DNA of 64,000 nucleotides from contig JAQCAD010000003.1 in NCBI GenBank assembly GCA_027621915.1, positions 1 through 64,000 of the forward strand, read 5' to 3'. Numbering within the stretch: position 1 is the stretch's first letter; each line of letters opens with the position of its first letter. Under the pieces are notes generated by a model that saw only the letters and a list, made by a program, of their open reading frames with translations, searched no databases and was not told the origin of the DNA. Positions 46,499-55,032 of the stretch are shown here, piece by piece. A program made the translations under genes and the position numbers. The stretch comes from Pseudomonadota bacterium (lineage in GTDB: Bacteria > Pseudomonadota > Gammaproteobacteria > Steroidobacterales > Woeseiaceae).

Positions 46499-47845
46499 AT
46501 GAACGCACTGTCAGGTCGCACATCTTTAGATACCAAGGCGCTTGAAAATATCGTCCAGGAGGTCCTGAATGAGGCCGTTTCGCTCGGCGTTGACCAGGCG
46601 GAGGTCTCAGCGAGCCATGACATCGGTCTCGCGGTGACGGCACGCCTGGGCGAGGTTGAAAGTCTCGAATACACCAATGATCGCGGCATCGGCATCACCG
46701 TTTACAAGGATCAGAAAAAAGGCAGCGCGAGTACGTCGGATTTCAGTGCGAAGGCACTCCGAGAGGCAGTGGGTAAGGCCTGTAGCTTCGCAACTTTTAC
46801 GGCAGCAGATGAACATTCCGGTCTCGCAGATGCGGAGCGGATGGCCTCAAATCCACCCGATCTTGATCTGGCACATGAGTGGAACGTTGATTCAGACGAA
46901 GCGATTCGCATTGCAATCGAGTGCGAAGAAGCCGGCCGCTCGTACGACAAAAGAATTACGAATTCGGAGGGCGCATCGGTTGGCACCAGCAGCGGCGTAC
47001 GCGTGTATGGCAACACGCATGGTTTTCTCTCAAGTTATCCGAAAACGAGCCACAGCCTGAGCTGCGTCGTCGTTGGCGAAGAAAACGGCAGCATGGAGCG
47101 TGATTACTGGTATACAGCAGCACGCGATGCAGCGATGCTCGAATCGGCCCAGGCAGTCGGAGTAGAAGCGGCAAAACGCACTGTGGCTCGCCTCGGCGGG
47201 CGCAAGATCAAAACCGGTACTGCGCATGTTTTATTTACGCCCGAAAATGCGCGCGGATTCATCGGGCACGCAATTGGCGCTATTGCCGGTGGCGCGCAAT
47301 ATCGGCGTTCATCGTTCCTGCTGGATGCTGCCGGCGAGAAAATTTTTCCAACCTTCCTGCAAATGCAGGAGCGCCCCCACATTCCGGGCGCGATGGCAAG
47401 CGCACCCTATGATGCAGAAGGTGTTGCCACCTCAAATCGTGACATTGTCGTCGACGGTGTATTGCAAGGCTATATTCTTGGTTCGTACTCGGCAAGGCGG
47501 CTTGGCCTGGAGTCGACGGGCAATGCTGGCGGCTCGCATAATCTGCTTGTGCCGGGAAGTTCCGGCGACCTTCAGTCCATGATGAAGGAAATGGGTACGG
47601 GCCTGCTCGTTCATGAATTGATCGGGCAGGGCGTCAATGGCGTTACTGGCGACTATTCTCGTGGCGTGGTTGGTTTCTGGGTCGAGAATGGCGAAGTTAC
47701 CTTCCCGGTACACGAAGTGACGATCGCCGGAAATCTGAAAGATCTTTATCAAAGAATTATTTCGATTGGCAGCGATCAGGATCTACGTGGCGGAACACGT
47801 TGTGGGTCGCTGCTGGTTGAATCTATGAAGATCGCGGGAGCGTAA
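46499..47845 (+). CDS. pmbA: Metalloprotease PmbA / TldE
   Basis: 448-residue partner of TldD in the TldD/TldE heterodimer; PmbA itself lacks the zinc site. Typical parts are 'VSLGVDQAEVSASHDIGLAV', 'SLEYTNDRGIGITVYKDQKKGSASTSDFS' (in parts) and 'ELIGQGVNGVTGDYSRGVVGFWVENGEVTFPVHEVTIAGNL' (in parts). Length normal. Divergent from yjgA, as in many gammaproteobacteria, and convergent with the YihY gene five bases away. Confidence 0.93.
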   Translation: MNALSGRTSLDTKALENIVQEVLNEAVSLGVDQAEVSASHDIGLAVTARLGEVESLEYTNDRGIGITVYKDQKKGSASTSDFSAKALREAVGKACSFATFTAADEHSGLADAERMASNPPDLDLAHEWNVDSDEAIRIAIECEEAGRSYDKRITNSEGASVGTSSGVRVYGNTHGFLSSYPKTSHSLSCVVVGEENGSMERDYWYTAARDAAMLESAQAVGVEAAKRTVARLGGRKIKTGTAHVLFTPENARGFIGHAIGAIAGGAQYRRSSFLLDAAGEKIFPTFLQMQERPHIPGAMASAPYDAEGVATSNRDIVVDGVLQGYILGSYSARRLGLESTGNAGGSHNLLVPGSSGDLQSMMKEMGTGLLVHELIGQGVNGVTGDYSRGVVGFWVENGEVTFPVHEVTIAGNLKDLYQRIISIGSDQDLRGGTRCGSLLVESMKIAGA

Positions 47846-47850
47846 CTTGA

Positions 47851-49191
47851 TCAGCCTTTTTCCTGCTCGTCGAGCAAGTCCGACAGCGTTCGATCGGCAA
47901 GGACATTGTTTACCGCAATGTCGAGCGCATTACCCAGTTCGTCAATATGATTTGACCAATTTGGATCCCGATGGGAACCGGTTTCGCCCCTTTCCCTGAC
48001 AACGTTCAGGATATCCGTAAGTTTGATGCGAGACATTTCCCGACCCGGCAGAAGGTTCTCTTTCTCCGTAGGCATGATGAGGCCGGCGTCTTCGAGAACG
48101 TTGATAATAGGGCTGAGTGCAATCGAAGGAATTTTAATGCGGTCGCTGATTTCACCTGCAGTGATCTTTTCGCCAGGATTTCGAAAAGCGGTCCCAATGT
48201 GAGACATAACGCTCAGCGCCAGCCTTTCGCGCATTGAGTTCGATAGTCTGGGTTCCTGTCGGCCCGTTCGCAGGAAGGCGGGACGCTGATGGTAAAAAGC
48301 CAGCTGCGAGCCGATGAGTAAAATAAGCCAGTTCAGGTAGAGCCAGATCAGCGTGGTGATCGCGACAGCGAATCCGGCGTATATCTGCAGCGTCCTGGAC
48401 GCAAATAGTATGAATGTTGTGAAAATCGCCCCGACCGTTGCCCACATGAAGCCACCCGCGATACCGCCAACCAGTGCAGAGACGAAATTGACGTTCGTGT
48501 TGGGGATAAACATGTAGAGAAAAGTGAAAACGCCGGAGATCAATATATATGGCACCAACTTTCCGGCCAGAACCACGATCGGGCCGAGCGCATCATTGTT
48601 CAGAATGTACTGAACCACTGCGCCGCTCTGTATTGAGGTCAGTATGCCTATTGCGGTTACCATCAGCAGAGGGCCGACCAGCAATACGACAAGATATTCG
48701 GTGAATCGGCGGGCGAAGCTTCGGGGTTTTGACACGTACCAGACGAAGTTAAAGCTCTCTTCAACCTTTTGGACGGTGGAAATGGCGGTATAAAGGAATA
48801 CAGCCAGTCCTACGCCACCCAGCACTGAACCTTTGACGTTGTTGACGAGAGCCAGAATCTGCTCAGTAATCTGGGCGCCCTGATCACCGAGTGGTGCCAA
48901 CAGATTGGCCAGGTATGGTTCCAGCTCATTAAAGATGCCGAAGCCTTTCAGAATCGCAAAGCTGAATGCCAGTAACGGCACAACGGACAGCAGCGTCGTG
49001 TAGACCAGGCTCATTGCGCGCATGGTCAGCTGCCCGGAGAAAAAATCCCTCAACATTGCATAGAGATAGCGCAATACGACGACGAGGATCCGGCCAGGCA
49101 AACCGGCTTTGGTCAACCTGTTGCTCCAGATCAGCTTATCGAGTTCGTTATAGAGTCTGGCGATCAAGGTGCGGCCCTTTAAGCCATGCAT
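47851..49191 (-). CDS. YihY/BrkB-type membrane protein with winged-helix C-terminus
   Basis: 446 residues. The first 295 residues form the YihY/virulence factor BrkB domain with six helices: 'MRAMSLVYTTLLSVVPLLAFSFAIL', 'GGVGLAVFLYTAISTVQKVEESFNFVWYV' and 'YAGFAVAITTLIWLYLNWLILLIG' in parts. Family members were once annotated as RNase BN, but that is not correct for YihY. The remaining 120 residues look like a winged-helix domain ('GEKITAGEISDRIKIPSIALSPIINVLEDAGLI' in parts), a common fusion. Transport role unknown. Confidence 0.88.
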   Translation of the reverse strand: MHGLKGRTLIARLYNELDKLIWSNRLTKAGLPGRILVVVLRYLYAMLRDFFSGQLTMRAMSLVYTTLLSVVPLLAFSFAILKGFGIFNELEPYLANLLAPLGDQGAQITEQILALVNNVKGSVLGGVGLAVFLYTAISTVQKVEESFNFVWYVSKPRSFARRFTEYLVVLLVGPLLMVTAIGILTSIQSGAVVQYILNNDALGPIVVLAGKLVPYILISGVFTFLYMFIPNTNVNFVSALVGGIAGGFMWATVGAIFTTFILFASRTLQIYAGFAVAITTLIWLYLNWLILLIGSQLAFYHQRPAFLRTGRQEPRLSNSMRERLALSVMSHIGTAFRNPGEKITAGEISDRIKIPSIALSPIINVLEDAGLIMPTEKENLLPGREMSRIKLTDILNVVRERGETGSHRDPNWSNHIDELGNALDIAVNNVLADRTLSDLLDEQEKG

Positions 49192-49249
49192 TCAGGCATT
49201 GTACATTGGCGATCGTCGGCATAGTTTGAAGTCAGCCACGGTTTGCAGG

Positions 49250-50140
49250 TTAGCCGGTTAGTATTTCCATCGCTTCCCTGTACTTCTCTCCTGTGCGCCT
49301 TAGTACTTCATCCGGGAGTTTTGGCGCCGGTGCCGTCTTGCCCCAGTCCAGTGTCTCGAGATAATCGCGTACGTATTGCTTGTCGAAACTAGGCGGGCTG
49401 GTGCCAACTTCGTATTCGGCTGACGGCCAGAAGCGCGAAGAATCCGGCGTCAAAACCTCATCAATAATATACAGCTTCCCGGCGCTGTCCTGACCGAACT
49501 CAAATTTCGTATCTGCGATGATGATTCCGCGATCCAATGCGTAGCCAGCGGCACGTTCGTAGATTCGAATCGCGATGTCTCGAACCTGTGTTGCGAGCTC
49601 ATTGCCGATCATATTGGCGACGCGCTCGAAGCTTACGTTTTCGTCATGATCACCGGCGTCAGCTTTCGTTGCTGGCGTGAAAATTGTCTCGGGCAGCCGC
49701 GACGCCTGTTTTAGCCCGTCCGGCAGGTCAATGCCGCACACTGCACCCGTGGCCCGGTAATCGTTCCAGCCAGAGCCAATCAGGTATCCACGGACCACTG
49801 CCTCTATCGGCAATGGCTTCAGGCGACGCACCACCATGGATCGACTTTCCAACAGTGCTACAATTTTATCGTCGTCAATAACCGAGGACAGCGACCTGCG
49901 TGTCAGATGGTTGGGAATCAGATCTTCCATCATCACAAACCAGAAATTCGACAGCGTTGTCAGTACTTCGCCTTTACCGGGTACCGGGTCGGGCATTACT
50001 ACATCGTAGGCCGATAATCTGTCTGTCGTAATGATTAACAGATGTTCGTCATCTACAGAATAAATGTCGCGGACTTTTCCACGGGCGATCATTTCCAATC
50101 CGGGTATGGTCGTTTCGAATATGGCTTCAGGGTTTTTCAT
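49250..50140 (-). CDS. purC: SAICAR synthase
   Basis: 296-residue phosphoribosylaminoimidazole-succinocarboxamide synthase, which joins aspartate to CAIR. The family's start 'MIARGKVRDIYSVDDEHLLII' (in parts: GKVRDIY), 'TTDRLSAYDVVMPDPVPGKG', 'RGYLIGSGWNDY', 'IADTKFEFGQDS' and 'DEVLTPDSSRFWP' are present. I start at ATG 50140; an open frame upstream of it to 50212 is not homologous. It is about 300 residues as in the longer PurC form. Divergent from djlA. It is separate from purEK. Confidence 0.94.
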   Translation of the reverse strand: MKNPEAIFETTIPGLEMIARGKVRDIYSVDDEHLLIITTDRLSAYDVVMPDPVPGKGEVLTTLSNFWFVMMEDLIPNHLTRRSLSSVIDDDKIVALLESRSMVVRRLKPLPIEAVVRGYLIGSGWNDYRATGAVCGIDLPDGLKQASRLPETIFTPATKADAGDHDENVSFERVANMIGNELATQVRDIAIRIYERAAGYALDRGIIIADTKFEFGQDSAGKLYIIDEVLTPDSSRFWPSAEYEVGTSPPSFDKQYVRDYLETLDWGKTAPAPKLPDEVLRRTGEKYREAMEILTG

Positions 50141-50290
50141 AAAGGATGCTTGATGGAAAAAGTCACGGTAGGATTCGCGGCAAATAATGGCCGTTCGCGC
50201 TCGCTGTGGCAAGTCAGTGAGTTGGGAAAAGCAGCCGCGACAGTTAGCATTGCCCGATGGGCCGTACGGTTATCAGAAAAGCAGTCGTGA

Positions 50291-51094
50291 ATGAAATACT
50301 GGGGTAAGGTGATTGGTGCAGCTGCGGGCTTGATGACGGGGCGGCCATGGATAGCGATAATTGGTCTGATCCTTGGTCACCAGTTCGACAGGGGATTCGC
50401 GGATCGATTCACAAAATTTGGGCCGGACATTTCCGGCGGCCGATTGGAAAAGCTTTCAGGCCAGTTCATCAAAGCGTTGTTCCAGACAATGGGGCACCTC
50501 GCGAAAGCTGACGGTCGAGTGACGGAAGACGAAATTCGCGCAGTCAGATCACTAATGAATCGGCTCGGGCTCGGGCCAGTCGAGGTTCGCCAGGCTATCG
50601 CCTGGTTTGATGAGGGCAAAGAAGCCACTTTCCCGCTCAGGTCAACGCTTCAGCAGGTTCGAAAAGATAGCGCCCGCAAGGCGGAAAACCGGGCACTTTT
50701 CATTCGGCTCCTGATGGAAGTAGCCTTGTCAAAGCCGACCTTGCATCAGCACGAAAGGTCGCTCCTCTGGACAATTTGCACGGAACTCGAAATCGGCCGG
50801 GTTGAATTTGCACAGCTGGAGGCGATGCTGAGGGCGCAGCGTGGATTCAGGCGATCATCCGCAGGCGATGCTGATGCACGGCGCGTTACAGCAGCATACG
50901 CCGCCCTCGGCGTTGAAAAGTCGTCGACGAATTCCGAAGTCAAGAAAGCCTACCGACGCCTGATGAACAAGAACCACCCGGATAAACTGTCAGGAGGCAA
51001 TCCGGACCCAGCGGCCATCGCTGAAGCGGAACGCCGCACACGCGAGGTTCGCAGCGCTTATGAAATGCTAAAGGCGCGTCGGAGTATTCGATAG
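50291..51094 (+). CDS. djlA: Membrane-anchored DnaJ co-chaperone DjlA
   Basis: 267 residues. A short N-terminal membrane segment (GKVIGAAAGLMTG, PWIAIIGLILGHQFDRG) is followed by a TerB-like helical domain ('QTMGHLAKADGRVTEDEI') and, at the C-terminus, a J-domain with the HPD motif in 'AYRRLMNKNHPDKLSGG' that stimulates DnaK. This is the layout of DjlA. It may act in envelope stress signalling. Divergent from purC and followed by rpe 57 bases later. Confidence 0.92.
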   Translation: MKYWGKVIGAAAGLMTGRPWIAIIGLILGHQFDRGFADRFTKFGPDISGGRLEKLSGQFIKALFQTMGHLAKADGRVTEDEIRAVRSLMNRLGLGPVEVRQAIAWFDEGKEATFPLRSTLQQVRKDSARKAENRALFIRLLMEVALSKPTLHQHERSLLWTICTELEIGRVEFAQLEAMLRAQRGFRRSSAGDADARRVTAAYAALGVEKSSTNSEVKKAYRRLMNKNHPDKLSGGNPDPAAIAEAERRTREVRSAYEMLKARRSIR

Positions 51095-51151
51095 AAAACA
51101 TTACTGGTAGAGTTTGGCCCTTAGCGAAAAAGCATAGTCAGGGACTGTACT

Positions 51152-51820
51152 GTGGAACCTTTGATAGCACCTTCCATCCTCTCAGCGGATTTTGCGCGAC
51201 TCGGCGAAGACGTTTCGGCAGTCCTCGATGCTGGCGCAGACATTATTCACTTTGACGTGATGGACAATCATTTTGTGCCTAACTTGACTATCGGACCGAT
51301 GATCTGTGATGCATTGCGAAACTTTGGGATCCAAGCGCCAATAGACGTGCACCTGATGGTCGAACCGGTCGATCGAATCATTCCGGATTTCGCTAAGGCG
51401 GGCGCCAGTTACATTACGTTTCATCCGGAGGCGAGTACCCACGTGCATCGCACCATCGGACTGATTCACGAACAGGGCTGTAAAGCCGGTATCGTATTCA
51501 ATCCGGCGACTCCACTGACCTGGCTCGAGCATGTAATTGATGAGCTCGACATGGTGTTAATCATGTCAGTGAACCCGGGCTTCGGGGGGCAAAAATTCAT
51601 CGATTCGTCGTTTGAGAAGCTTCGGCAGGCGCGACGGATGATCGACGCCAGCGGCCGCGAAATTCGTCTTGAGATTGATGGTGGGGTCAAAACGAACAAT
51701 ATTGCAGAGATCGCCGCGGCAGGTGCAGATACATTCGTCGCAGGGTCAGCGATCTTTGGCAGCGATAATTACGCCGCCACGATAGCGCAGATGAAAGCAG
51801 AAATTGCGTCAGCAGCCTGA
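51152..51820 (+). CDS. rpe: Ribulose-phosphate 3-epimerase
   Basis: 222-residue TIM-barrel enzyme of the pentose phosphate pathway that interconverts ribulose 5-phosphate and xylulose 5-phosphate. Start GTG 51152. Features: '[17 protein letters not shown]', '[20 protein letters not shown]' (in parts), '[13 protein letters not shown]', '[14 protein letters not shown]' and '[11 protein letters not shown]', containing the metal-binding His/Asp residues. Full length. Confidence 0.95.
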   Translation: MEPLIAPSILSADFARLGEDVSAVLDAGADIIHFDVMDNHFVPNLTIGPMICDALRNFGIQAPIDVHLMVEPVDRIIPDFAKAGASYITFHPEASTHVHRTIGLIHEQGCKAGIVFNPATPLTWLEHVIDELDMVLIMSVNPGFGGQKFIDSSFEKLRQARRMIDASGREIRLEIDGGVKTNNIAEIAAAGADTFVAGSAIFGSDNYAATIAQMKAEIASAA

Positions 51821-51921
51821 CGTCAGCCATAAATGTGTTGGGCCCAAGCTCGTTCGCTGCCGGCTAATTTGTGATATTAAAATTCGCGCCATGTAGGCGC
51901 GAGCCGGCATTCGACTGGTTC

Positions 51922-52575
51922 TTAATGCTTTCGGTTGGGCCGAGCGCCGAAAACAACAATTGTTTTGCCACTGGCCGAAACGAGCCCTTGCTCTTCGAGC
52001 ACTTTTAATACCCGGCCGGCCATCTCGCGTGAGCAGCCCACGAGGCGACTCAGTTCCTGACGACTTACCTTGATTTGCATGCCGTCCGGATGTGTCATCG
52101 CGTCCGGTTCATTGCAAAGGTCCATGATCGCGTGCGCCACGCGCCCTGTAACATCGACAAACGCCAGGTCGCCCAGTTTGCGGTTGGTTCGATCCAGGCG
52201 GGTGGCAAGTTGAGTCGCCAGCTCGAAAACCAGTCCCGGGCTTTCACTGGCAATCTGGCGAAAGCGCGGATAGGTCATTTCCGCGATCTCGCACTCCGTT
52301 CGAGTCCGTACCCATGCGCTTCGTGTCGGCTGTTCGTAAAAAAGCCCCATTTCACCGAAGAATTGTCCTTTGTTGAGGTATGCCAATACCATCTCGTTGC
52401 CATCTTCGTCCTCGATCATGACCTCGACCGAGCCATCGACGATGTAATAGAGAACGTCGGGCAGGTCGCCCGCATGGATCATGACGGTTTTGGAAGGAAC
52501 GGTACGCACTCGGCAATAACTAAGGAACCGATTTATCGCCGGTACATCACTCAAATTCTTCGCTGTTGTCTGCAT
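51922..52575 (-). CDS. CRP/FNR family regulator, cAMP-receptor type
   Basis: 217 residues, full length. The cyclic-nucleotide domain has 'FFGEMGLFYEQPTRSAWVRTRT' (in parts: GEMGLF, RSAWVR), retaining the Glu and Arg-Ser that bind the cAMP phosphate in E. coli CRP/Vfr, so cAMP is the likely effector; the Thr-Ser pair on the central helix is Thr-Asn here. The helix-turn-helix 'SRQELSRLVGCSREMAGRVLKVLEEQGLV' (in parts) keeps the Arg-Glu...Arg recognition residues, so it should bind TGTGA-type half-sites. Target genes not known. Transcribed leftward. Confidence 0.88.
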   Translation of the reverse strand: MQTTAKNLSDVPAINRFLSYCRVRTVPSKTVMIHAGDLPDVLYYIVDGSVEVMIEDEDGNEMVLAYLNKGQFFGEMGLFYEQPTRSAWVRTRTECEIAEMTYPRFRQIASESPGLVFELATQLATRLDRTNRKLGDLAFVDVTGRVAHAIMDLCNEPDAMTHPDGMQIKVSRQELSRLVGCSREMAGRVLKVLEEQGLVSASGKTIVVFGARPNRKH

Positions 52576-52715
52576 ATTGTCGCCCTCGACGAATTACGCC
52601 CAAACATTATTAGTAGACCGCCTGGGAAAAAGCTAAGTCCTTAATTTCCTTGAAAAATCGCTCTAACAAGACCCGCCGGAATTATATTGAATCAGGCATT
52701 GCAGCACCAGCACTA

Positions 52716-53360
52716 TCAGGTGCGATACGAGGTGCTGGTCATTAACCTTGCGACAATGTGCATCAGAATTCGCAGCGGACCCGGCAAAATTGCCGCACCC
52801 GCCTTACTTGCATTCGCGCCATGTTCTTCTTCTTCATCACGCATCTGCGTGACGATGGCGCGGCTTTTGTGATCATTTTCAGGCAAGCGGTCGAGGTGGC
52901 CTGTCAGGTGTGCCGATACCTGACGCTCGGTTTCTTCGATGAATCCGAGCGACCATTTGTCACCAAGTACACCGCTGGCAGCACCCATGGCAAAGGCACC
53001 GCCATACCAGATGGGGCGCAGCACGCTCGGACCGGATCCGAGTTCGGCCAGGCGCTGCTCGCACCAGGCGAGGTGATCCAATTCCTCCTCGGCGGCACGC
53101 GTCATCTGTTCTTCAATGCAAGGATCGCGCGCGACGGCGGCGTGTCCCTGGTAAAGACCTTGTGCGGCAATCTCGCCCGCGTGATTTACTCGCATCAAAC
53201 CTGCGGAATGTGCCTTTTCTTCGGGTGTCAGGCCGCTCTCTTCAATATCGGCTGCCGGGTTAGGCCTTCCGGCCCTGGTCGGCGAAGAATTCACTGTGCG
53301 AAGCGCATAATCTATGCCGGCGAGCAGACGATCGATAGGCGTGAATTGTCGGTCTTCCAT
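52716..53360 (-). CDS. coq7: Demethoxyubiquinone hydroxylase Coq7
   Basis: 214-residue diiron monooxygenase that hydroxylates demethoxyubiquinol in ubiquinone synthesis. The carboxylate/histidine ligands are in 'VNHAGEIAAQGLYQGH', 'EEELDHLAWCE' and 'EEEEHGANASKAG'. I start at ATG 53360 (EDRQFTPIDRLLAGID); a longer reading from 53378 is possible. Type Coq7 is used in place of UbiF in many proteobacteria. Divergent from rplM with a 277-base gap. Confidence 0.93.
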   Translation of the reverse strand: MEDRQFTPIDRLLAGIDYALRTVNSSPTRAGRPNPAADIEESGLTPEEKAHSAGLMRVNHAGEIAAQGLYQGHAAVARDPCIEEQMTRAAEEELDHLAWCEQRLAELGSGPSVLRPIWYGGAFAMGAASGVLGDKWSLGFIEETERQVSAHLTGHLDRLPENDHKSRAIVTQMRDEEEEHGANASKAGAAILPGPLRILMHIVARLMTSTSYRT

Positions 53361-53483
53361 CGGCGCGATTATAACCACGAATGGAAACGCCGGGCCGAAT
53401 TCCGTGCGCGGCTCAATACTGGCACAATGCTGTCACTTTATCTTATTGATAAATAAAGAGTTATTTGACCACAATCGGCGGTT

Positions 53484-53504
53484 AGCCTTTTTCTGAAAAA
53501 GGCT
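53484..53504. repeat. Short hairpin in the coq7-rplM gap
   Basis: AGCCTTTTT-CTG-AAAAAGGCT, nine-base perfect arms and a three-base loop, just upstream of the likely rplM promoter. It lies between divergent genes, so it is not the end of either; it could be a structural or regulatory element. No further evidence. Confidence 0.4.
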
Positions 53505-53512
53505 CTGTTTGT

Positions 53513-53541
53513 TTGCAATGCGCCACCTCGTCAAGTAGAAT
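53513..53541 (+). promoter_or_regulatory. Probable promoter of rplM-rpsI
   Basis: TTGCAA (53513-53518) and TAGAAT (53536-53541) are separated by 17 bases, near consensus for a sigma-70 promoter. The transcript leader, about 90 bases, is GC-rich with a small hairpin CGCTA-TTTGG-TAGCG at 53561-53575, which might serve autogenous control by L13 as known in E. coli; that part is inference. Confidence 0.5.
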
Positions 53542-53637
53542 TTCGCGCCTTTCGCCGGGGCGCTATTTGGTAGCGTTCGCGCGGACAATGGGCCGCTGCT
53601 AACAGGCCTGATTTAGCTTCCAAATGGATAAAAGATC

Positions 53638-54072
53638 ATGAAGACGTTTTCTGCCAAATCGCATGAGGTAAATCGCGATTGGTACGTAGTTGATGCAACT
53701 AACAAGACTTTGGGACGCTTGTCGACCGAAATCGCCAGACGGCTTCGGGGCAAGCACAAGCCTGAGTACACGCCACATGTCGATACGGGTGACTATATCG
53801 TCGTCGTTAACGCTGAGAAGATTCGCGTCACCGGCAACAAGATGAAAGACAAGATGTATCATCGTTATACAGGCTATGTGGGGCACTTGAAGTCAATACC
53901 GCTGGAGAAGTTGATTGAGGAAGCCCCCGAGCGCGCACTGCAATTCGCCGTCAAAGGGATGCTGCCGCGAAATCCGCTTGGGCGACAGATGTTTTCGAAG
54001 CTGCGTGTATTTGCAGGTCCTGAGCACAATCATGAAGCTCAGCAACCGATACCACTTGAAATCAAGACTTAA
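53638..54072 (+). CDS. rplM: 50S ribosomal protein L13
   Basis: 144-residue L13, the standard length. Recognised by '[20 protein letters not shown]', '[35 protein letters not shown]' (in parts), and '[21 protein letters not shown]' (in parts). It is an early assembly protein of the large subunit. First gene of the rplM-rpsI operon with rpsI 32 bases downstream. Confidence 0.98.
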   Translation: MKTFSAKSHEVNRDWYVVDATNKTLGRLSTEIARRLRGKHKPEYTPHVDTGDYIVVVNAEKIRVTGNKMKDKMYHRYTGYVGHLKSIPLEKLIEEAPERALQFAVKGMLPRNPLGRQMFSKLRVFAGPEHNHEAQQPIPLEIKT

Positions 54073-54104
54073 GCGCAGATTGCGTCAGGACGAAGGCAAA
54101 TAAG

Positions 54105-54497
54105 ATGAGTGATACCCATTTCTACGGAACCGGACGGCGAAAATCGTCAACCGCAAGAGTATTTATTCGAAGTGGTTCAGGCGATATTCAAGTGAACAAT
54201 CGGTCGCTGGATCGGTTTTTCGGACGGGAAACGGCGCGTATGATCGTTCGCCAGCCGCTTGAGCTGATTGAAATGACCGACAAATTCGATATCAACGTTA
54301 CAGTTACTGGTGGTGGAACCACCGGCCAGGCCGGCGCCATTCGCCACGGTCTGACGCGGGCGTTGATGCAGTATGACGAGGCGCTTCGCCCAAGCCTCCG
54401 TAAAGCCGGTTTCGTAACTCGCGACGCGAGGGAAGTTGAACGCAAGAAAGTGGGGCTCAGAAAAGCTCGCCGCGCAACTCAGTACTCCAAGCGATAG
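54105..54497 (+). CDS. rpsI: 30S ribosomal protein S9
   Basis: 130-residue S9. '[20 protein letters not shown]', '[22 protein letters not shown]' (in parts) and the basic tail '[17 protein letters not shown]', whose last residues reach the P-site tRNA, are all present. Second gene of the rplM-rpsI operon; followed by the repeat cluster and tRNA-Gln. Confidence 0.98.
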   Translation: MSDTHFYGTGRRKSSTARVFIRSGSGDIQVNNRSLDRFFGRETARMIVRQPLELIEMTDKFDINVTVTGGGTTGQAGAIRHGLTRALMQYDEALRPSLRKAGFVTRDAREVERKKVGLRKARRATQYSKR

Positions 54498-54539
54498 CAG
54501 GGACTCGGAAAACGGGCCACGCTTTTTTACTGGTACCGT

Positions 54540-54571
54540 TCGATCAGGACCGTCACTTAAGGTAAGTTCGC
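54540..54571 (+). repeat. Direct repeat, copy 1
   Basis: 32 bases starting TCGATCAGGACCGTCACT and ending AAGTTCGC. A second copy with a single difference (C/G at the twelfth base) lies 66 bases on at 54606-54637. The pair sits between rpsI and tRNA-Gln. Confidence 0.85.
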
Positions 54572-54605
54572 ACCCAGTCCGCGACGATTAATTGCAGGCC
54601 CTCGG

Positions 54606-54637
54606 TCGATCAGGACGGTCACTTAAGGTAAGTTCGC
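54606..54637 (+). repeat. Direct repeat, copy 2
   Basis: Second copy of the 32-base repeat, starting TCGATCAGGACGGTCACT. Its last eight bases (AAGTTCGC) pair with GCGAACTT at 54670-54677, so this copy also forms the left outer arm of the nested hairpin that runs up to the tRNA gene. Confidence 0.85.
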
Positions 54638-54650
54638 GCCAGTCAAGTGT

Positions 54651-54671
54651 GCCCGCGATGAAATCGCGGGC
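54651..54671. repeat. Perfect hairpin before tRNA-Gln
   Basis: GCCCGCGAT-GAA-ATCGCGGGC, nine-base arms with a three-base loop, ending a few bases before tRNA-Gln and nested within an outer AAGTTCGC/GCGAACTT pairing (54630-54637 with 54670-54677). Looks like a REP-type palindrome; a role in processing or transcription of the tRNA is possible but not shown. Confidence 0.7.
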
Positions 54672-54676
54672 GAACT

Positions 54677-54750
54677 TGGGGGATCGTCTAGCGGTAGGAC
54701 TGCGGACTCTGACTCCGCCAACCAAGGTTCGAATCCTTGTCCCCCAGCCA
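54677..54750 (+). tRNA. tRNA-Gln (anticodon CTG)
   Basis: 74 bases with encoded CCA. Acceptor stem TGGGGGA pairs with TCCCCCA, discriminator G, T arm CAAGG-TTCGAAT-CCTTG, and anticodon stem GCGGA/TCCGC with loop CTCTGAC, so the anticodon is CTG. It reads CAG codons. Followed at once by a strong terminator. Confidence 0.95.
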
Positions 54751-54752
54751 GC

Positions 54753-54790
54753 AATAAAAAGAGCCATCCGAATGGATGGCTCTTTTTATT
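54753..54790 (+). terminator. Rho-independent terminator after tRNA-Gln
   Basis: A 17-base perfect stem beginning AATAAAAAGAGCC, loop GAAT (54770-54773) and right arm ending TCTTTTTATT. The T-run on the right arm (and A-run on the left) makes it work in either direction, so it may also stop leftward transcripts from rpiA. Confidence 0.9.
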
Positions 54791-54869
54791 GGGCAGGGGG
54801 AGGAGCTCGTTCTTTGATCATCGCACTTAAGATCAATCGGCACTGATCCAATGTACACGATCGACTACT

Positions 54870-55027
54870 GGGGGCCGATTGGGTTCGACCGATTCGCCTG
54901 GAGCGAATCGGAACGGCATAGCCGCCCGAAGGGCGAGGCCCAGGGATGGGCCGAGTTAATCCTTGTCCCCCCAATCGGCAACGTTCAACGACGCTTGGCT
55001 GCCCCGACAGGCCCGATTGGGTCCGAT
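54870..55027. repeat. Structured intergenic region with several hairpins
   Basis: Between the tRNA terminator and the rpiA stop. Contains hairpin CCGATTCGC...GCGAATCGG (54889-54911), hairpin GGCCCA-GGGA-TGGGCC (54937-54952), an inverted pair GCCGATTGGG/CCCAATCGGC (54874-54883 with 54970-54979), a direct pair CCGATTGGGT (54875-54884 and 55013-55022), and a 14-base copy of the tRNA 3' part, AATCCTTGTCCCCC (54958-54971). No ORF is convincing. Possibly a REP-like cluster or degraded tRNA-linked remnant. Confidence 0.6.
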
Positions 55028-55032
55028 AGAAT

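Noticed and set aside
46399-46698. Upstream extension of yjgA
   Set aside because: It runs antisense through the pmbA start, which is well supported, and does not match YjgA.
54500-55032. CRISPR array
   Set aside because: Only two direct repeats with one 34-base interval and hairpins; no regular series, no cas genes.
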